A stretch of DNA of 64,000 nucleotides. It comes from Brevundimonas sp. Its GTDB lineage: Bacteria > Pseudomonadota > Alphaproteobacteria > Caulobacterales > Caulobacteraceae. The notes below the pieces were generated by a model. That model ran no database searches, was not told the DNA's origin, and saw nothing but the letters and a program-made list of their open reading frames with translations. Within the stretch, counting starts at the first letter, position 1. Every line of letters begins with the position of its first letter. Made by a program: the position numbers and the translations under genes. Below, piece after piece: positions 49,235-58,894 of the stretch. The stretch spans positions 62,001 to 126,000 of the forward strand of contig NZ_JACESB010000004.1 in the NCBI RefSeq assembly GCF_013912005.1, read 5' to 3'.

Positions 49235-49946
49235 GCACCTCGGTCTTCAGGAACCAGCCGAGGATCGCAGGCCCCTCGATCACATAGCGGCGGAACATGC
49301 GGCGGGGCTGGCTGGCGAGGCGGTGAAGCCATTCCAGCGACAGGCGTCGGAAGACGGTCGGGGCGCGATGCTGACGGCCGGTCAGGAAGTCGATCGAGGC
49401 GCCGACGCAGAGGGCGACGCCCCGTCCGCGGCCGGCGACGCGCAGGGCGTGGGCGAACAGCTCCTGTTTGGGGAAGGAGACGCAGACGAGCAGCACGTCC
49501 CACTCCGCCTTCGCGGCCGCGTCGACCGCGCCGAGCCAGGCCGGCGTGCCCGGCGTCAGCATCGGAGCTTCGAGGAAGACGAAGCGGCGGCGCGGGAAGC
49601 GGGCCTGCAGGGTGAGGAAGGCCTCAAGATCGGGGCCGAAGACGGCGTAGACCAGATCGGCGCCCGCGTCGGAGGCCAGCAGGTCGGCGGTCAGGTCCGA
49701 GCCGGGGTAGACCGACAGCGCCCTGCCGCGCAGGCGCGCCAGATGGGCGAGAATGCGGCTGTCGCAGACGTGCAGGGCGGCGCCGCGATAGACGTCGGCC
49801 GGGACCCGGCCGTCCATCAGCTTGATGACGTGGTCGACATTGGGCGTGACGACATAGCCGTAGGGCCGCCGGGCGCGCGCGATCACCTCGGCCAGCAGGG
49901 CGGCCCGGTCGCCGTCAGCGAAGTCCAGCGTCATGAAGCGCGTCAT
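49221..49946 (-). CDS. WecG/TagA/CpsF-family glycosyltransferase
   Basis: The 241-residue protein belongs to the GT26 family, which transfers N-acetylmannosamine-type sugars to lipid-linked intermediates in exopolysaccharide or teichoic-type synthesis at the inner membrane. Signatures are YGYVVTPNVDHVIKLMDG near residue 29, YPGSDLTADLLA, LLVCVSFPKQELFAHAL, the CVGASIDFLTG block and LSLEWLHRLASQPRRMFRRY. The final residues (LSSE) and stop are encoded by the heptamer repeats, so the C-terminus has been shaped by repeat insertion. The acceptor is unknown. Confidence 0.85.
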   Translation of the reverse strand: MTRFMTLDFADGDRAALLAEVIARARRPYGYVVTPNVDHVIKLMDGRVPADVYRGAALHVCDSRILAHLARLRGRALSVYPGSDLTADLLASDAGADLVYAVFGPDLEAFLTLQARFPRRRFVFLEAPMLTPGTPAWLGAVDAAAKAEWDVLLVCVSFPKQELFAHALRVAGRGRGVALCVGASIDFLTGRQHRAPTVFRRLSLEWLHRLASQPRRMFRRYVIEGPAILGWFLKTEVLSSE

Positions 49947-49981
49947 GGCCCGGAGCCTAGGCCGGCGCCGTCAACGTCCGG

Positions 49982-51106
49982 TTACGACGCCGGCCCGGGT
50001 TCCTCCGCGAACCGGCGGCCGCCTTCCAGCGCCAGCCGGTCGCGCGGCAGGGCTTCGGGGCACTGGTCGCGCATGAAGGCGAGCATTTTCTCGCGGATGT
50101 CGCAGCGCAGGTCGAAGGCGTGGGCGCCGTTGCGGGCGCTGGCCAGGCAGCGCACCTGGGCGACGCGGTCGGTGATGTCCGTGACCTGCAGGCTGATCAC
50201 GTCTCCGTCCCACAACGGGCTGGCGCGACAGATGCGCTCCAGCTCGGCGCGGAGACGGTCCATCGGCGCCTCGTAGTCGACGTAGAGGATGGCCGTACCG
50301 ATCAGGCGGGCGGTTTCGCGGGTCCAGTTCTGGAACGGCTTCTGGATGAAATAGGTCAGCGGCAACACCATCCGCCGCCAGTCCCACAGCTTGACCACCA
50401 CATAGGTGGAGGTGATCTCCTCGACCGTCCCCCATTCTCCCTCGACGATGACCGCGTCCTCGATGCGGATCGGCTGGGTCATGGCGATCTGGATGCCGGC
50501 GAGCAGGTTGGTCAGCACCGGCTGCAGCGCGAAGCCGGCGATGATCCCGACCACCCCGGCCGAGGCGAGGATGCTGACGCCCCACTGCCGGAAGCCGGCG
50601 ATGGTCATCAGGGCGAGGCCGAGGCTCACCAGCGCGATCACCACCTTGGCCACCTTCTGCAGGATGCGCGTCTGGGTGATGTGCTTGCGGGCGACGAGGT
50701 TGTCCTCGGTCTGGATGTTGAAGCGGCGCATGTAGACCACGGCCCACATGTCCATGACCCCCGACGCGAGCCAGCCGGCGGTCAGGATCGCCATGAACAG
50801 CAGGACCGAGCGGATCTGGGCCGAGGGCAGCGGGTCCATCGGCGAGACGGTGACGCCGATGCCGATCGCCGCGAGCAGCATGAGGATGCGGAACTTGGTG
50901 CGGCCGCGTTCGACCACGCCGCGCCAAAAGACGTCGCGCTTGCGCACCAGCCGGCGCAGGATCGCGAACAGCAGCTTGTGCGCCAGCCAGCCGCCGCCCA
51001 CGAAGACGAGCAGCACAAGGCTGATGACCGCCCACTCCGGCAGCCAGTCGAAGCGCCGCCACAGACGGATGACCGTGGCGGTCAGCTCGGTGATGAAGGT
51101 CGGCAT
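49982..51106 (-). CDS. MscS-family mechanosensitive channel
   Basis: Small-conductance mechanosensitive channel that releases solutes on hypo-osmotic shock. The protein (374 residues from this ATG) has about five membrane helices, including WAVISLVLLVFVGGGWLAHK, VLLFMAILTAGWLASGVMDM and the pore-lining GVVGIIAGFALQPVLTNLLA. The MscS beta domain follows (IRIEDAVIVEGEWGTVEEI). A GTG at 51121 is an alternative start. It lies 41 nt downstream of murG on the same strand. Confidence 0.88.
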   Translation of the reverse strand: MPTFITELTATVIRLWRRFDWLPEWAVISLVLLVFVGGGWLAHKLLFAILRRLVRKRDVFWRGVVERGRTKFRILMLLAAIGIGVTVSPMDPLPSAQIRSVLLFMAILTAGWLASGVMDMWAVVYMRRFNIQTEDNLVARKHITQTRILQKVAKVVIALVSLGLALMTIAGFRQWGVSILASAGVVGIIAGFALQPVLTNLLAGIQIAMTQPIRIEDAVIVEGEWGTVEEITSTYVVVKLWDWRRMVLPLTYFIQKPFQNWTRETARLIGTAILYVDYEAPMDRLRAELERICRASPLWDGDVISLQVTDITDRVAQVRCLASARNGAHAFDLRCDIREKMLAFMRDQCPEALPRDRLALEGGRRFAEEPGPAS

Positions 51107-51147
51107 CCAGCTTAAGCGCACGACGCCCCCGCCGGGTTTCCCGATCG

Positions 51148-52239
51148 TCAGGCCGCGGCGGCCGCCTCCACCCTGTCGGCCAGGGCCGAGGTGGCGTCCG
51201 GAAGGGCGGCCGAACGCGCGCCGGCGCTCATCGCCGCCAGCCGCGCCGGGTCGGACAGCAGGCGCTCCAGCGCCGCGGCCATGGCGTCCACGGTGACCTC
51301 GTCCTCGAGCATCATCTCCGCGCCGCCGGCCTCGACCAGCGACAGGGCGTTGAAGCGCTGGTGATCGTCGGTGGCGATCTTCAGCGGCACGAGCAGGGAC
51401 GGCGTCCCCGCCACGGCCAGCTCGGAGCAGGTCGAGGCCCCGGCCCGGCCGATCAGCAGGTGGGTCTCCGCCAGCCGGGCGGCCATGTCGCGGAAGAAGG
51501 GAGCCACCTCGGCCTCGACCCCCGCCTCGAGGTAGATCTGGCGGGCGGCGTCGAGGCTTTCGGCCCGGGCCTGCTGCCGGACCTTCAGGCGGGCGCGCAG
51601 GGCCGCCGGCAAGGCGGCGATGGCGCGGGGCGCAGTCTCGGCGAGGATGCGGGCGCCCTGGCTGCCGCCGGTGACGAGGACGTGGACAGGACCGTTCGGG
51701 GCAGGCGCGGTGAAGGCGCGTCCGTAGAGGGCGCGGATGTCGGGGCGGACCGGATTGCCGACGAGGGTCACCCGCGCGGCCACCGCCGGCGGGACCTTCT
51801 GCAGGTTGGGGAAGGAGGCGGCGACGCCGCCGACGTACGGCGCCAGCCAGCGGTTGGTGCGACCCAGCACCGCGTTCTGCTCATGCAGCAGGGTCGGACG
51901 GCGCTGGCTGAGCGCGGCCAGCAGGGCGGGCGCCGACGGATAGCCACCGAAGCCGACCACCACCGAGGCGTCGAGCCGGTCCAGGGCGGCGCGCGCCTGC
52001 GTCACGCCCTTGAGGATGGCGACGCCGGCTTTGGCCAGACCGAGCGGGCCGCGGCCGGTCGCGGCGTCCAGCGCCAGACGCTCCTCCGCCGGAAAGCCGT
52101 GGGCGTATTGCTCGCCGCGCCGGTCGGTGGCCAGCACGATGCGCCAGCCGCGGGCCTGCAGCTCGCGCGCCAGCGCCTCGGCCGGGAACATGTGTCCTCC
52201 GGTTCCCCCGGCGGCGACGACGCAGACTTTCGAGTTCAT
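51148..52239 (-). CDS. murG: MurG, lipid II synthase (GT28)
   Basis: Membrane-associated glycosyltransferase that adds GlcNAc from UDP-GlcNAc to lipid I, producing lipid II. The 363 residues contain the donor-binding GGTGGHMFPAEALARELQ near residue 11, VVGFGGYPSAPALLAA, HEQNAVLGRTNRWLAP and the C-terminal GRAGASTCSELAVAGTPSLL with the conserved Glu. The start is ATG 52239. A 127-nt spacer with the second heptamer structure separates it from ftsW. Downstream is mscS, not murC, which is unusual. Confidence 0.96.
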   Translation of the reverse strand: MNSKVCVVAAGGTGGHMFPAEALARELQARGWRIVLATDRRGEQYAHGFPAEERLALDAATGRGPLGLAKAGVAILKGVTQARAALDRLDASVVVGFGGYPSAPALLAALSQRRPTLLHEQNAVLGRTNRWLAPYVGGVAASFPNLQKVPPAVAARVTLVGNPVRPDIRALYGRAFTAPAPNGPVHVLVTGGSQGARILAETAPRAIAALPAALRARLKVRQQARAESLDAARQIYLEAGVEAEVAPFFRDMAARLAETHLLIGRAGASTCSELAVAGTPSLLVPLKIATDDHQRFNALSLVEAGGAEMMLEDEVTVDAMAAALERLLSDPARLAAMSAGARSAALPDATSALADRVEAAAAA

Positions 52240-52280
52240 GGGCGGCTCCGGCTGGGGACGGGAAAAGTGAAGAGTGCCAG

Positions 52281-52364
52281 TGAGCAGTGAGTAGCGAGCA
52301 GGAGGGCTCCGCGGCGGCGGCTCCCGTGATGTTCACTACACACTACTCACTACCCACTGCTCAC
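52281..52364. repeat. Inverted heptamer-repeat structure 2
   Basis: The left arm (52281-52301) has TGAGCAG, TGAGTAG, CGAGCAG. The right arm (52337-52364) has CTACACA, CTACTCA, CTACCCA, CTGCTCA. These are degenerate copies of the units at 49095-49234 in the same inverted arrangement. The loop (52302-52336) contains its own GC-rich stem-loop (GGGCTCC to GGCTCCC). It lies between ftsW and murG within the dcw operon, where it could attenuate transcription or shape mRNA processing. Confidence 0.85.
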
Positions 52365-52366
52365 GC

Positions 52367-53545
52367 CTAAGGCAGTATCCGCCGGCGGTCCGGCAGGGTG
52401 GCGCCCGGCTCGTAGGCGCCGGGGCGGCGGCGGGTCAGGCTGAGGGCGAAGCCCATGGTCAGGCCCATGGCCAGCATGGACGAGCCGCCGTAGCTGATGA
52501 AGGGCAGGGTCATGCCCTTGGTCGGGATCAGGTTCAGGTTGACCGCGATGTTGATGCAGGCCTGCAGGCCGATCAGCATGAACAGGCCGGCGGCGGCGGT
52601 CTGCTCGAACGGGTCGTTCAGCTTCATCGCCTTGCGCATGCCGCGCAGCACGATGAAGGCGTAGAGGCCGATCATCGCCAGGCTGAGGACCAGCCCGAAT
52701 TCCTCGGCCCCGACCGAATAGATGAAGTCGGTGTGCAGGTCCGGCACGTAGCGCTTCATGACCCCCTCGCCGATGCCCCGGCCGACGAGGCCGCCGGCGC
52801 GGATGGCTTCGGAGGCGCGGTCTATCTGGTGGGTGTCGGTGGTCTCGGGCGACAGGAAGCGGCTCAGGCGGTCGCGCATGTGGCCGAAGGTGAAGTACAG
52901 GCCGACCACCCCGGCGGCGCCGGCGGCGGCGAGGGCGGCCACCCACTTCAGCGGCACGCCGGCCATGAAGAACACGGCCATGAAGGTGGTGGTGATCAGC
53001 AGGGTCTGGCCGATGTCGGGCTGGATCAGCAGCAGGCCGACGGTCAGGGCCCAGAAGCCGAAGGCGATCGACACGCCGGGGACCCCCTGCCCCTTCTGGG
53101 TCTCGGCGAACATCCAGGCGGCGAAGACGATCAGCGCCGGCTTGGCGAATTCCGACGGCTGCAGGCTGAACGGGCCGAGGTTGATCCAGCGCGCCGCGCC
53201 CTTCACCTCGTCACCGATGAACGGCAGGGCCGCCATCGTCACGATCGCGCCGAGCAGGGCCAGCACGGCGATGCGCCGCACGCCCCTCGGCGACAGCAGC
53301 GAGGTGGTGAGCATGATGACCACGCCCATGGAGGCCCACACCAGCATGCGCCACGAATAGTGGAAGGGATCGGTGATCGACTCGTCCGCAGCGATGGCCG
53401 CGGGGCTGGAGGCGAAGCTCAGCGCCACCCCCAGACCCATCAGGGTCAGGGCCGCCGCAAGCAGACCCCGGTCCACGGTCCAGAACCATTTGGCGATCGG
53501 ACCCTGGTCGAGGCGGGAGAAGGCGGGGCTGTAGCTGTCGGTCAT
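52367..53545 (-). CDS. ftsW: Septal peptidoglycan glycosyltransferase FtsW (SEDS)
   Basis: SEDS-family polymerase that builds septal glycan strands from lipid II with FtsI. The 392 residues span about ten membrane helices. The family signatures are present: RWINLGPFSLQPSEFAKPAL near residue 130, LIQPDIGQTLLI, LGRG-like GLVGRGIGEGVMKRYVPDLH and HTDFIYSVGAEEFGLVLSLA. The ATG at 53545 overlaps the murD stop as ATGA. It is followed by the heptamer structure. Confidence 0.95.
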   Translation of the reverse strand: MTDSYSPAFSRLDQGPIAKWFWTVDRGLLAAALTLMGLGVALSFASSPAAIAADESITDPFHYSWRMLVWASMGVVIMLTTSLLSPRGVRRIAVLALLGAIVTMAALPFIGDEVKGAARWINLGPFSLQPSEFAKPALIVFAAWMFAETQKGQGVPGVSIAFGFWALTVGLLLIQPDIGQTLLITTTFMAVFFMAGVPLKWVAALAAAGAAGVVGLYFTFGHMRDRLSRFLSPETTDTHQIDRASEAIRAGGLVGRGIGEGVMKRYVPDLHTDFIYSVGAEEFGLVLSLAMIGLYAFIVLRGMRKAMKLNDPFEQTAAAGLFMLIGLQACINIAVNLNLIPTKGMTLPFISYGGSSMLAMGLTMGFALSLTRRRPGAYEPGATLPDRRRILP

Positions 53546-54918
53546 GACGCGCTCGCGGGTACGGCGCCGAGGGCGAGGGCGGCGGCGCGGAACGCCTCTC
53601 CCCTCGCCTCGAAGTCGGGATACTGGTCGAAGCTGGCGGCGGCGGGGCTGAGCAGCACCACCTCCTCGCGACCGGTGGCCGCGGCGGCCTCGTAAGCCTG
53701 CCGCACCGCCGTCGCCATGTCGCCGCTGATGCGGTGCGGCGTGTCCCCGAGGCGGGCGGCGAAGGGCCCGGCCGCCTCGCCGATCAGGAAGGCCTCCACC
53801 ACGCGCGGGAACAGGTCCTCAAGGTCGTCGATGCCGCCGGCCTTGGCCCGCCCGCCGGCGATCCAGAAGCAGCGGTCCCACGACGTCAGCGCCTGCCGTG
53901 CCGCGTCGGCGTTGGTGGCCTTGGAATCGTTGACGAAGGCGACCCGGCCGAGGCGGCCGACGGTCTCCATCCGATGGGCGAGGCCGGGGAAGCCCAGAAG
54001 GCCTTCGAGGACCTTGGCGTGCGGCACGCCGAGGGCCCGGGCGGCCGCCCAGGCGAAGGCGGCGTTCTGCGCGTTGTGGCGGCCCCTGAGCGAGCGGGCG
54101 GCCGCGAAGTCGACCGGCCCCTCCGGCGTCGTCAGGACGCCGGACGCGGCCACGATGTCGGCCGTTTCCCCGCCGGTGGACACCGAGGCGACGGCCCGTC
54201 CGTCCGCCTGCAGCCGGGCCGCCGTGTCCCGCCCCCACGGATCGTCGACCCCGACCAGCGCCAGTCCGGACCGGGCGAAGATGCGCCGCTTCGCCGCGAC
54301 ATAGCCGTCCATGCCGCCGTGCCGGTCAAGATGATCGGGGCTGATGTTGATGAGGATAGCCACGTCGGGCGCGAAGCCCGTGGTCAGATCGAGCTGATAG
54401 CTGGACACCTCGACCACATAGACCGCCTCCGGCGTCGGGGCCGGCAGGGCCAGCACGCCGATGCCGATGTTGCCGCCGACGTGCACGGTCATCCCCGCCT
54501 GCTTCAGCACCCAGCCGATCAGGGCGGTGGTGGTGGACTTGCCGTTGGTGCCGGTGATGGCGACGACCCTCGGCCGCCGGTCCTGCGGCAGGGCCGCCAG
54601 CGCGCGGGCGAACAGCTCGATGTCGCCGAGAACCTCGATCCCGGCGGCCCTGGCCTTCTCCACTGTCCAGTGAGGCTTCGGGTGGGTCAGCGGCGCGCCG
54701 GGCGACAGAACCAGGGCCGCGAAGCCGGACCAGTCCGCGGTTGTCAGATCCTCGACCGCGAACCCTTCCGCCTCCGCCTGCATCCGGCTGGAGACGCTGT
54801 CGTCCCACAGCACCGACCGGGCGCCGCCGGCCTTGAGCGCGCGCGCGGCCGTCAGTCCCGACCTGCCGAGGCCGAAGACCGCGATCCTCCGCCCTTCGAA
54901 GCCGGGAACGGGGATCAT
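53542..54918 (-). CDS. murD: UDP-N-acetylmuramoylalanine--D-glutamate ligase MurD
   Basis: Mur ligase that adds D-glutamate to UDP-MurNAc-L-Ala. The 458 residues have an N-terminal Rossmann segment IAVFGLGRSGLTAARALKAG, the ATP loop ITGTNGKSTTTALIGWVL near residue 120, and ISPDHLDRHGGMDGYVAAK. The C-terminal domain has FVNDSKATNADAARQAL and WIAGGRAKAGG. It overlaps ftsW and starts 4 nt after the mraY stop in the operon direction. Confidence 0.96.
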   Translation of the reverse strand: MIPVPGFEGRRIAVFGLGRSGLTAARALKAGGARSVLWDDSVSSRMQAEAEGFAVEDLTTADWSGFAALVLSPGAPLTHPKPHWTVEKARAAGIEVLGDIELFARALAALPQDRRPRVVAITGTNGKSTTTALIGWVLKQAGMTVHVGGNIGIGVLALPAPTPEAVYVVEVSSYQLDLTTGFAPDVAILINISPDHLDRHGGMDGYVAAKRRIFARSGLALVGVDDPWGRDTAARLQADGRAVASVSTGGETADIVAASGVLTTPEGPVDFAAARSLRGRHNAQNAAFAWAAARALGVPHAKVLEGLLGFPGLAHRMETVGRLGRVAFVNDSKATNADAARQALTSWDRCFWIAGGRAKAGGIDDLEDLFPRVVEAFLIGEAAGPFAARLGDTPHRISGDMATAVRQAYEAAAATGREEVVLLSPAAASFDQYPDFEARGEAFRAAALALGAVPASAS

Positions 54919-54922
54919 GGCG

Positions 54923-56032
54923 TCAGCGCAGCTTCAGGGTGGCGAGGCCGGCGAGCGCCAGCATGGCGGCGACGATCCAGAACCGGATCACCACCGTCGA
55001 CTCCGGCCAGCCCATCTTCTCGAAGTGGTGGTGGATCGGCGCCATCAGGAAGATGCGTTTGCCGGTCGCCTTGAAGTAGGCGACCTGGATCATCACCGAG
55101 GCCGCCTCGACCACGAACAGGCCGCCGACGATGCCCAGCACCAGCTCGTGCTTGGTGGCCACGGCGATGGCGCCCAGCGCCCCGCCGAGGGCCAGGGAGC
55201 CGGTGTCGCCCATGAATATCTTGGCGGGCGGCGCATTGTACCAGAGGAAGCCGACGCCGCCGCCGATGATGGCCGCGAGGAAGATGGCCAGCTCGCCCGC
55301 GCCCGGAACGTGGTGGATGCCGAGGTATTCGGAGAAGATGAAGTTGCCGGCGAGGTAGGAGATGATGCCGAAGGCCGCGGCGGCCATCATCACCGGCACG
55401 ATGGCGAGGCCGTCGAGGCCGTCGGTCAGGTTCACGGCGTTGGAGAAGCCGACGATCGTGAAGGCCGCGAAGGCGACGTAGAACCAGCCGATGTTGAGCA
55501 GCACCGCCTTGAAGAAGGGGAAGGCGACCGAGGTCTCGAGATTGGGCGAGGTCGGCGAGGCCTTCATCCACAGCACGGTCAGGATCCCGGCGATCACCGC
55601 GACCGCGGTCTGGGCCAGCAGCTTCTGTTTCGATGTCAGCCCGGCGGAGGACTGCTTCGTCACCTTGGCGTAGTCATCCACGAAGCCGAGCACGCCGAAG
55701 GCGCCGGTCACCAGCGACACGATCCAGATGTAGGGGTTGGTCAGGTCGCCCCAGAGCAGCACCGCCACGGCGATGCCGGCCAGGATCATCAGCCCGCCCA
55801 TGGTCGGGGTGCCCACCTTGGACAGGTGGGTGATGGGGCCGTCCGAGCGGATCGGCTGGCCCTTGCCCTGCTTCACCCGCATCCAGGCGATGAAGCGGCT
55901 GCCCATGGCGACCGCTACGATCATCGCGGTGGCCATGGCCAGGGCCACCCGCACGGTCTGGTACTGGACCAGGTTCAGCAGGGGGTAATCCCGGGCGACG
56001 TCCGCATAATAGAGGTAGAGCAGGTAGAACAT
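54923..56032 (-). CDS. mraY: Phospho-MurNAc-pentapeptide transferase MraY
   Basis: Polytopic enzyme that links phospho-MurNAc-pentapeptide to undecaprenyl phosphate, forming lipid I. The 369 residues with ten helices include [20 protein letters not shown] near residue 115 with the catalytic Asp pair, [20 protein letters not shown] and the C-terminal [20 protein letters not shown]. The ATG overlaps the murF stop by one base (TGATG). The length and motifs are standard. Confidence 0.97.
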   Translation of the reverse strand: MFYLLYLYYADVARDYPLLNLVQYQTVRVALAMATAMIVAVAMGSRFIAWMRVKQGKGQPIRSDGPITHLSKVGTPTMGGLMILAGIAVAVLLWGDLTNPYIWIVSLVTGAFGVLGFVDDYAKVTKQSSAGLTSKQKLLAQTAVAVIAGILTVLWMKASPTSPNLETSVAFPFFKAVLLNIGWFYVAFAAFTIVGFSNAVNLTDGLDGLAIVPVMMAAAAFGIISYLAGNFIFSEYLGIHHVPGAGELAIFLAAIIGGGVGFLWYNAPPAKIFMGDTGSLALGGALGAIAVATKHELVLGIVGGLFVVEAASVMIQVAYFKATGKRIFLMAPIHHHFEKMGWPESTVVIRFWIVAAMLALAGLATLKLR

Positions 56033-57447
56033 CAGGCGGTCCCCTCATCCGCTTGGCCAAGGCCGGTCAGCGCCTTCGCGACCAGCGAGGCCTTCGAGCC
56101 GTTCGATCCCTTGACCATGACGACGTCGCCCGGCCCGGCCAGCGCCGCGGCCTCGGCGGCCAGTTCGGCCGCGGTCTCGCGCCACAGGCCCCGGACTCCC
56201 GCCGGCAGGACCTCGTGCAGACGCTTCATCGCGGGCCCGGCGGCGTGGACGAGGTCCAGTCCCGCCGCGGCGATCGGTTCGGCCAGGCCTTCGTGCAGGG
56301 CCCGCGAGCGTTCGCCCAGCTCCAGCATGTCGGTGAGCACCACGACGCGCCGGCCGCCGGGGGCGACCGGGCGGGCGCCCAGGCTGCGGAAGCCGGCGGC
56401 CATCGACAGCGGATTGGCGTTGTAGCTCTCGTCGATGAGGGTGAAGGCGCCGCCGGGCGCGCGCACCACCGTCGTCTGGCCGCGTCCGGCCAGCGGGCGG
56501 AAGTCCGCCAGCGCCGCCAGGGCGGTGTCGAGCGGGACGTCCAGCGCCTCCAGCATCAGCAGGACGCACAGGCTGTTCAGGCCCCAGTGGAAGCCCGACT
56601 GGGCGAGCGGGAAGTCGAGGGGGCGGCCGTACAGCTCGGCCCGGACGCGGGCGCCGTCGCCGTCCGGCCGGAAGTCGATCAGGCGCGCGTCGCTGCCGGC
56701 GGCGGCGCCGAAGGTCACCCGCCGGGCCGCGGCCTTGCGCGCCGCGGCGTCGAGCACCGCGGCGAAGCCGATGTCGCCGTTCAGGACGGCGATTCCATCC
56801 TCCGCCAGCCCCTCGAAGATCGACGCCTTCTCGGCGGCGACGCCGGCCTCGCCGTTGTCGAACGCCTCGATGTGGACCGGACCGACGGTGGTCACGCAGG
56901 CGGCGTGCGGACGGACCATGCGCGACAGGGGCGCGATCTCGCCCGGGGCGTTCATGCCGATCTCGAACACCGCCCGCTCCACCGCGCGCGGCATCCGGGC
57001 GAGGGTCAGCGGCACGCCGATGTGGTTGTTGTAGCTCTTCACCGAGGCGTGGGCCGGGCCGGCGAGGTCGAGGCCGGCCTTGATGGCCTGGGTGACGCTG
57101 GTCTTGCCGACCGAGCCGGTGACGGCGCCGCGGCGCACCTGCGGGGCCCGCTCGCGGGCGGCGACGCCGAGCGCCTCGAGCGCCGCCAAGGTGTCTCCCT
57201 CCACCACGACGCAGGGCCCGCCCTCGACCGGCCGGGAGGTCAGGGCCCCGGCGGCGCCGGCGGCGAAGGCGGCGGCGGCGAAGTCATGGCCGTCGCGGGC
57301 GCCCTGCAGGGCGACGAACAGGTCGCCGGGCGCGATCTCGCGGCTGTTGTAGGTGACGCCGGAGACGTCGAAGGCGGGACCGGAGAGTCGGCCGCGGGTG
57401 GCGGCTTCGATCTCGGCCGAGGTCCAGAGGGGGGCGACGTCAGGCAT
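56032..57447 (-). CDS. murF: UDP-MurNAc-tripeptide--D-Ala-D-Ala ligase MurF
   Basis: Adds the D-Ala-D-Ala dipeptide to complete the pentapeptide precursor. The 471 residues have the ATP loop [20 protein letters not shown] near residue 109, [36 protein letters not shown] and the C-terminal [16 protein letters not shown] pair of overlaps (8 nt with murE, 1 nt with mraY) ties it into the operon. The start is ATG 57447. Confidence 0.96.
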   Translation of the reverse strand: MPDVAPLWTSAEIEAATRGRLSGPAFDVSGVTYNSREIAPGDLFVALQGARDGHDFAAAAFAAGAAGALTSRPVEGGPCVVVEGDTLAALEALGVAARERAPQVRRGAVTGSVGKTSVTQAIKAGLDLAGPAHASVKSYNNHIGVPLTLARMPRAVERAVFEIGMNAPGEIAPLSRMVRPHAACVTTVGPVHIEAFDNGEAGVAAEKASIFEGLAEDGIAVLNGDIGFAAVLDAAARKAAARRVTFGAAAGSDARLIDFRPDGDGARVRAELYGRPLDFPLAQSGFHWGLNSLCVLLMLEALDVPLDTALAALADFRPLAGRGQTTVVRAPGGAFTLIDESYNANPLSMAAGFRSLGARPVAPGGRRVVVLTDMLELGERSRALHEGLAEPIAAAGLDLVHAAGPAMKRLHEVLPAGVRGLWRETAAELAAEAAALAGPGDVVMVKGSNGSKASLVAKALTGLGQADEGTA

Positions 57448-58894
57448 GGATGCGGAGGGCTTCGGCGGCTTCGGCGACGTCGTCGAACGGATGGGTCACC
57501 CCGCCGACGATCTGTCCCTGTTCATGCCCTTTTCCGGCGATCACCACCACATCCCCGTCGCCCATCATCGACACGGCCAGATGGATGGCGCGGCGACGGT
57601 CGCCGACCTCCCGCGCCTGCGGGCAGCCCTCGCGCACCGCCGCGCGGATGGCGGCGGGGTCTTCCGACCGCGGATTGTCGTCGGTGACGATGGCGACGTC
57701 GGCCAGACGGGCGGCGATCTCGCCCATCAGCGGGCGCTTGGCGCGGTCGCGGTCGCCGCCGGCGCCGAAGACCACGATCAGCCGCCCGGTCGCGTGCGGC
57801 CGCAGCGCCCTGAGCACCGTCTCCAGCCCGTCCGGCGTATGCGCATAGTCGACGTAGACCTCGCCCGGCCCCGGGCCCGGCACGCGCTGCATCCGCCCCT
57901 GCGCGCCCTCGAGGCTCTCAAGCGCGGCGAGCACCTCCCCCGCCTTCTCCCCGCCGGCGATGCACAGCCCGGCCGCGACGAGGGCGTTGGAGGCCTGGAA
58001 GGCCCCCGCCAGCGGCAGCAGGATTTCGTGAATCTCGCCGGCCGCGTCGACCGTGAGGCGCTGCCCCTCGGGCGTGGCGCGGCGGCCGATCAGGGCGAGG
58101 TCGCGGCCGCGCTCGCCCACCCCCATGACGCCGAGCCCCGACATGATGCTGACCGCGGCGAAGCTGGAGTAGGCGTCGGAGTCGGCGTTCAGCACCGCCG
58201 TGCGGCCCCGCGGCAGCAGGGTCTCGAACAGGCGCAGCTTGGCGGCGCGGTAGGCCTCCATCGTGCCGTGGTAGTCGAGGTGGTCCTGGGTCAGGTTGGT
58301 GAAGGCGGCGGCGCGCAGGGAGACGCCGTCCAGACGCCGCTGGTCGATGCCGTGCGACGAGGCCTCGAGCGCGAGGTGGGTCACGCCCTCCGCCGCCAGC
58401 CCCGCCAGCAGGCGGGCCGCATCGGCGGGATCCGGGCTGGTCAGCCCGGGGCCGGTCAGCGTCTCGTTAACGTTACCTGTCTGCTTCAGAACGCCGAGCG
58501 TGCCCATGCTCGCCGACGTCCGTCCGAGGCGGGCCCAGATCTGCCGGCAGAAGGCGGCGACCGAGGTCTTGCCGTTGGTGCCGGTGACGGCCACGCAGGT
58601 GGCCGGCTGGGTTCCGTAGAAGCTGCGGGCGGCGATGGCGTAGGCGCGGCGCACGTCGCCGGAAGTGACGAGCACCGGGGCGAGCCCCGCGTCCGTGTCG
58701 GCCGGCGCGAGCACCGCGGCGGCGCCCTGCGACAGGGCCTGCGGGATGAAGGCCCGGCCGTCGGCCGCCGTCCCGGGCAGGGCGACGAACAGCGCGCCCG
58801 GCGCGACCTTGCGGCTGTCGGCAGTGACGCCGGTGATGACCGGGTCCGCGGGCACGTCGCGGCGCAGGAGTTCGGACAGGCGCAGCGCGCTCAT
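57440..58894 (-). CDS. murE: UDP-MurNAc-dipeptide--meso-diaminopimelate ligase MurE
   Basis: Adds the third amino acid of the peptide stem. The motif DDNPRSEDP near residue 400 is the DNPR signature that selects meso-diaminopimelate, so the organism has Gram-negative-type peptidoglycan. The ATP loop is VTGTNGKTSVAAFCRQIWAR near residue 110, and ALEASSHGIDQ and LTQDHLDYHGTMEAYRAAK also fit. The 484-residue length is normal. The ATG at 58894 overlaps the ftsI stop as ATGA. Confidence 0.96.
   Translation of the reverse strand: MSALRLSELLRRDVPADPVITGVTADSRKVAPGALFVALPGTAADGRAFIPQALSQGAAAVLAPADTDAGLAPVLVTSGDVRRAYAIAARSFYGTQPATCVAVTGTNGKTSVAAFCRQIWARLGRTSASMGTLGVLKQTGNVNETLTGPGLTSPDPADAARLLAGLAAEGVTHLALEASSHGIDQRRLDGVSLRAAAFTNLTQDHLDYHGTMEAYRAAKLRLFETLLPRGRTAVLNADSDAYSSFAAVSIMSGLGVMGVGERGRDLALIGRRATPEGQRLTVDAAGEIHEILLPLAGAFQASNALVAAGLCIAGGEKAGEVLAALESLEGAQGRMQRVPGPGPGEVYVDYAHTPDGLETVLRALRPHATGRLIVVFGAGGDRDRAKRPLMGEIAARLADVAIVTDDNPRSEDPAAIRAAVREGCPQAREVGDRRRAIHLAVSMMGDGDVVVIAGKGHEQGQIVGGVTHPFDDVAEAAEALRIHA

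Noticed and set aside
49140-50276. Open frame beginning with repeated YSLLTTH on the plus strand
   Set aside because: It is a translation of the heptamer repeats joined to the antisense of the wecG-like gene, with no domain; not a gene.
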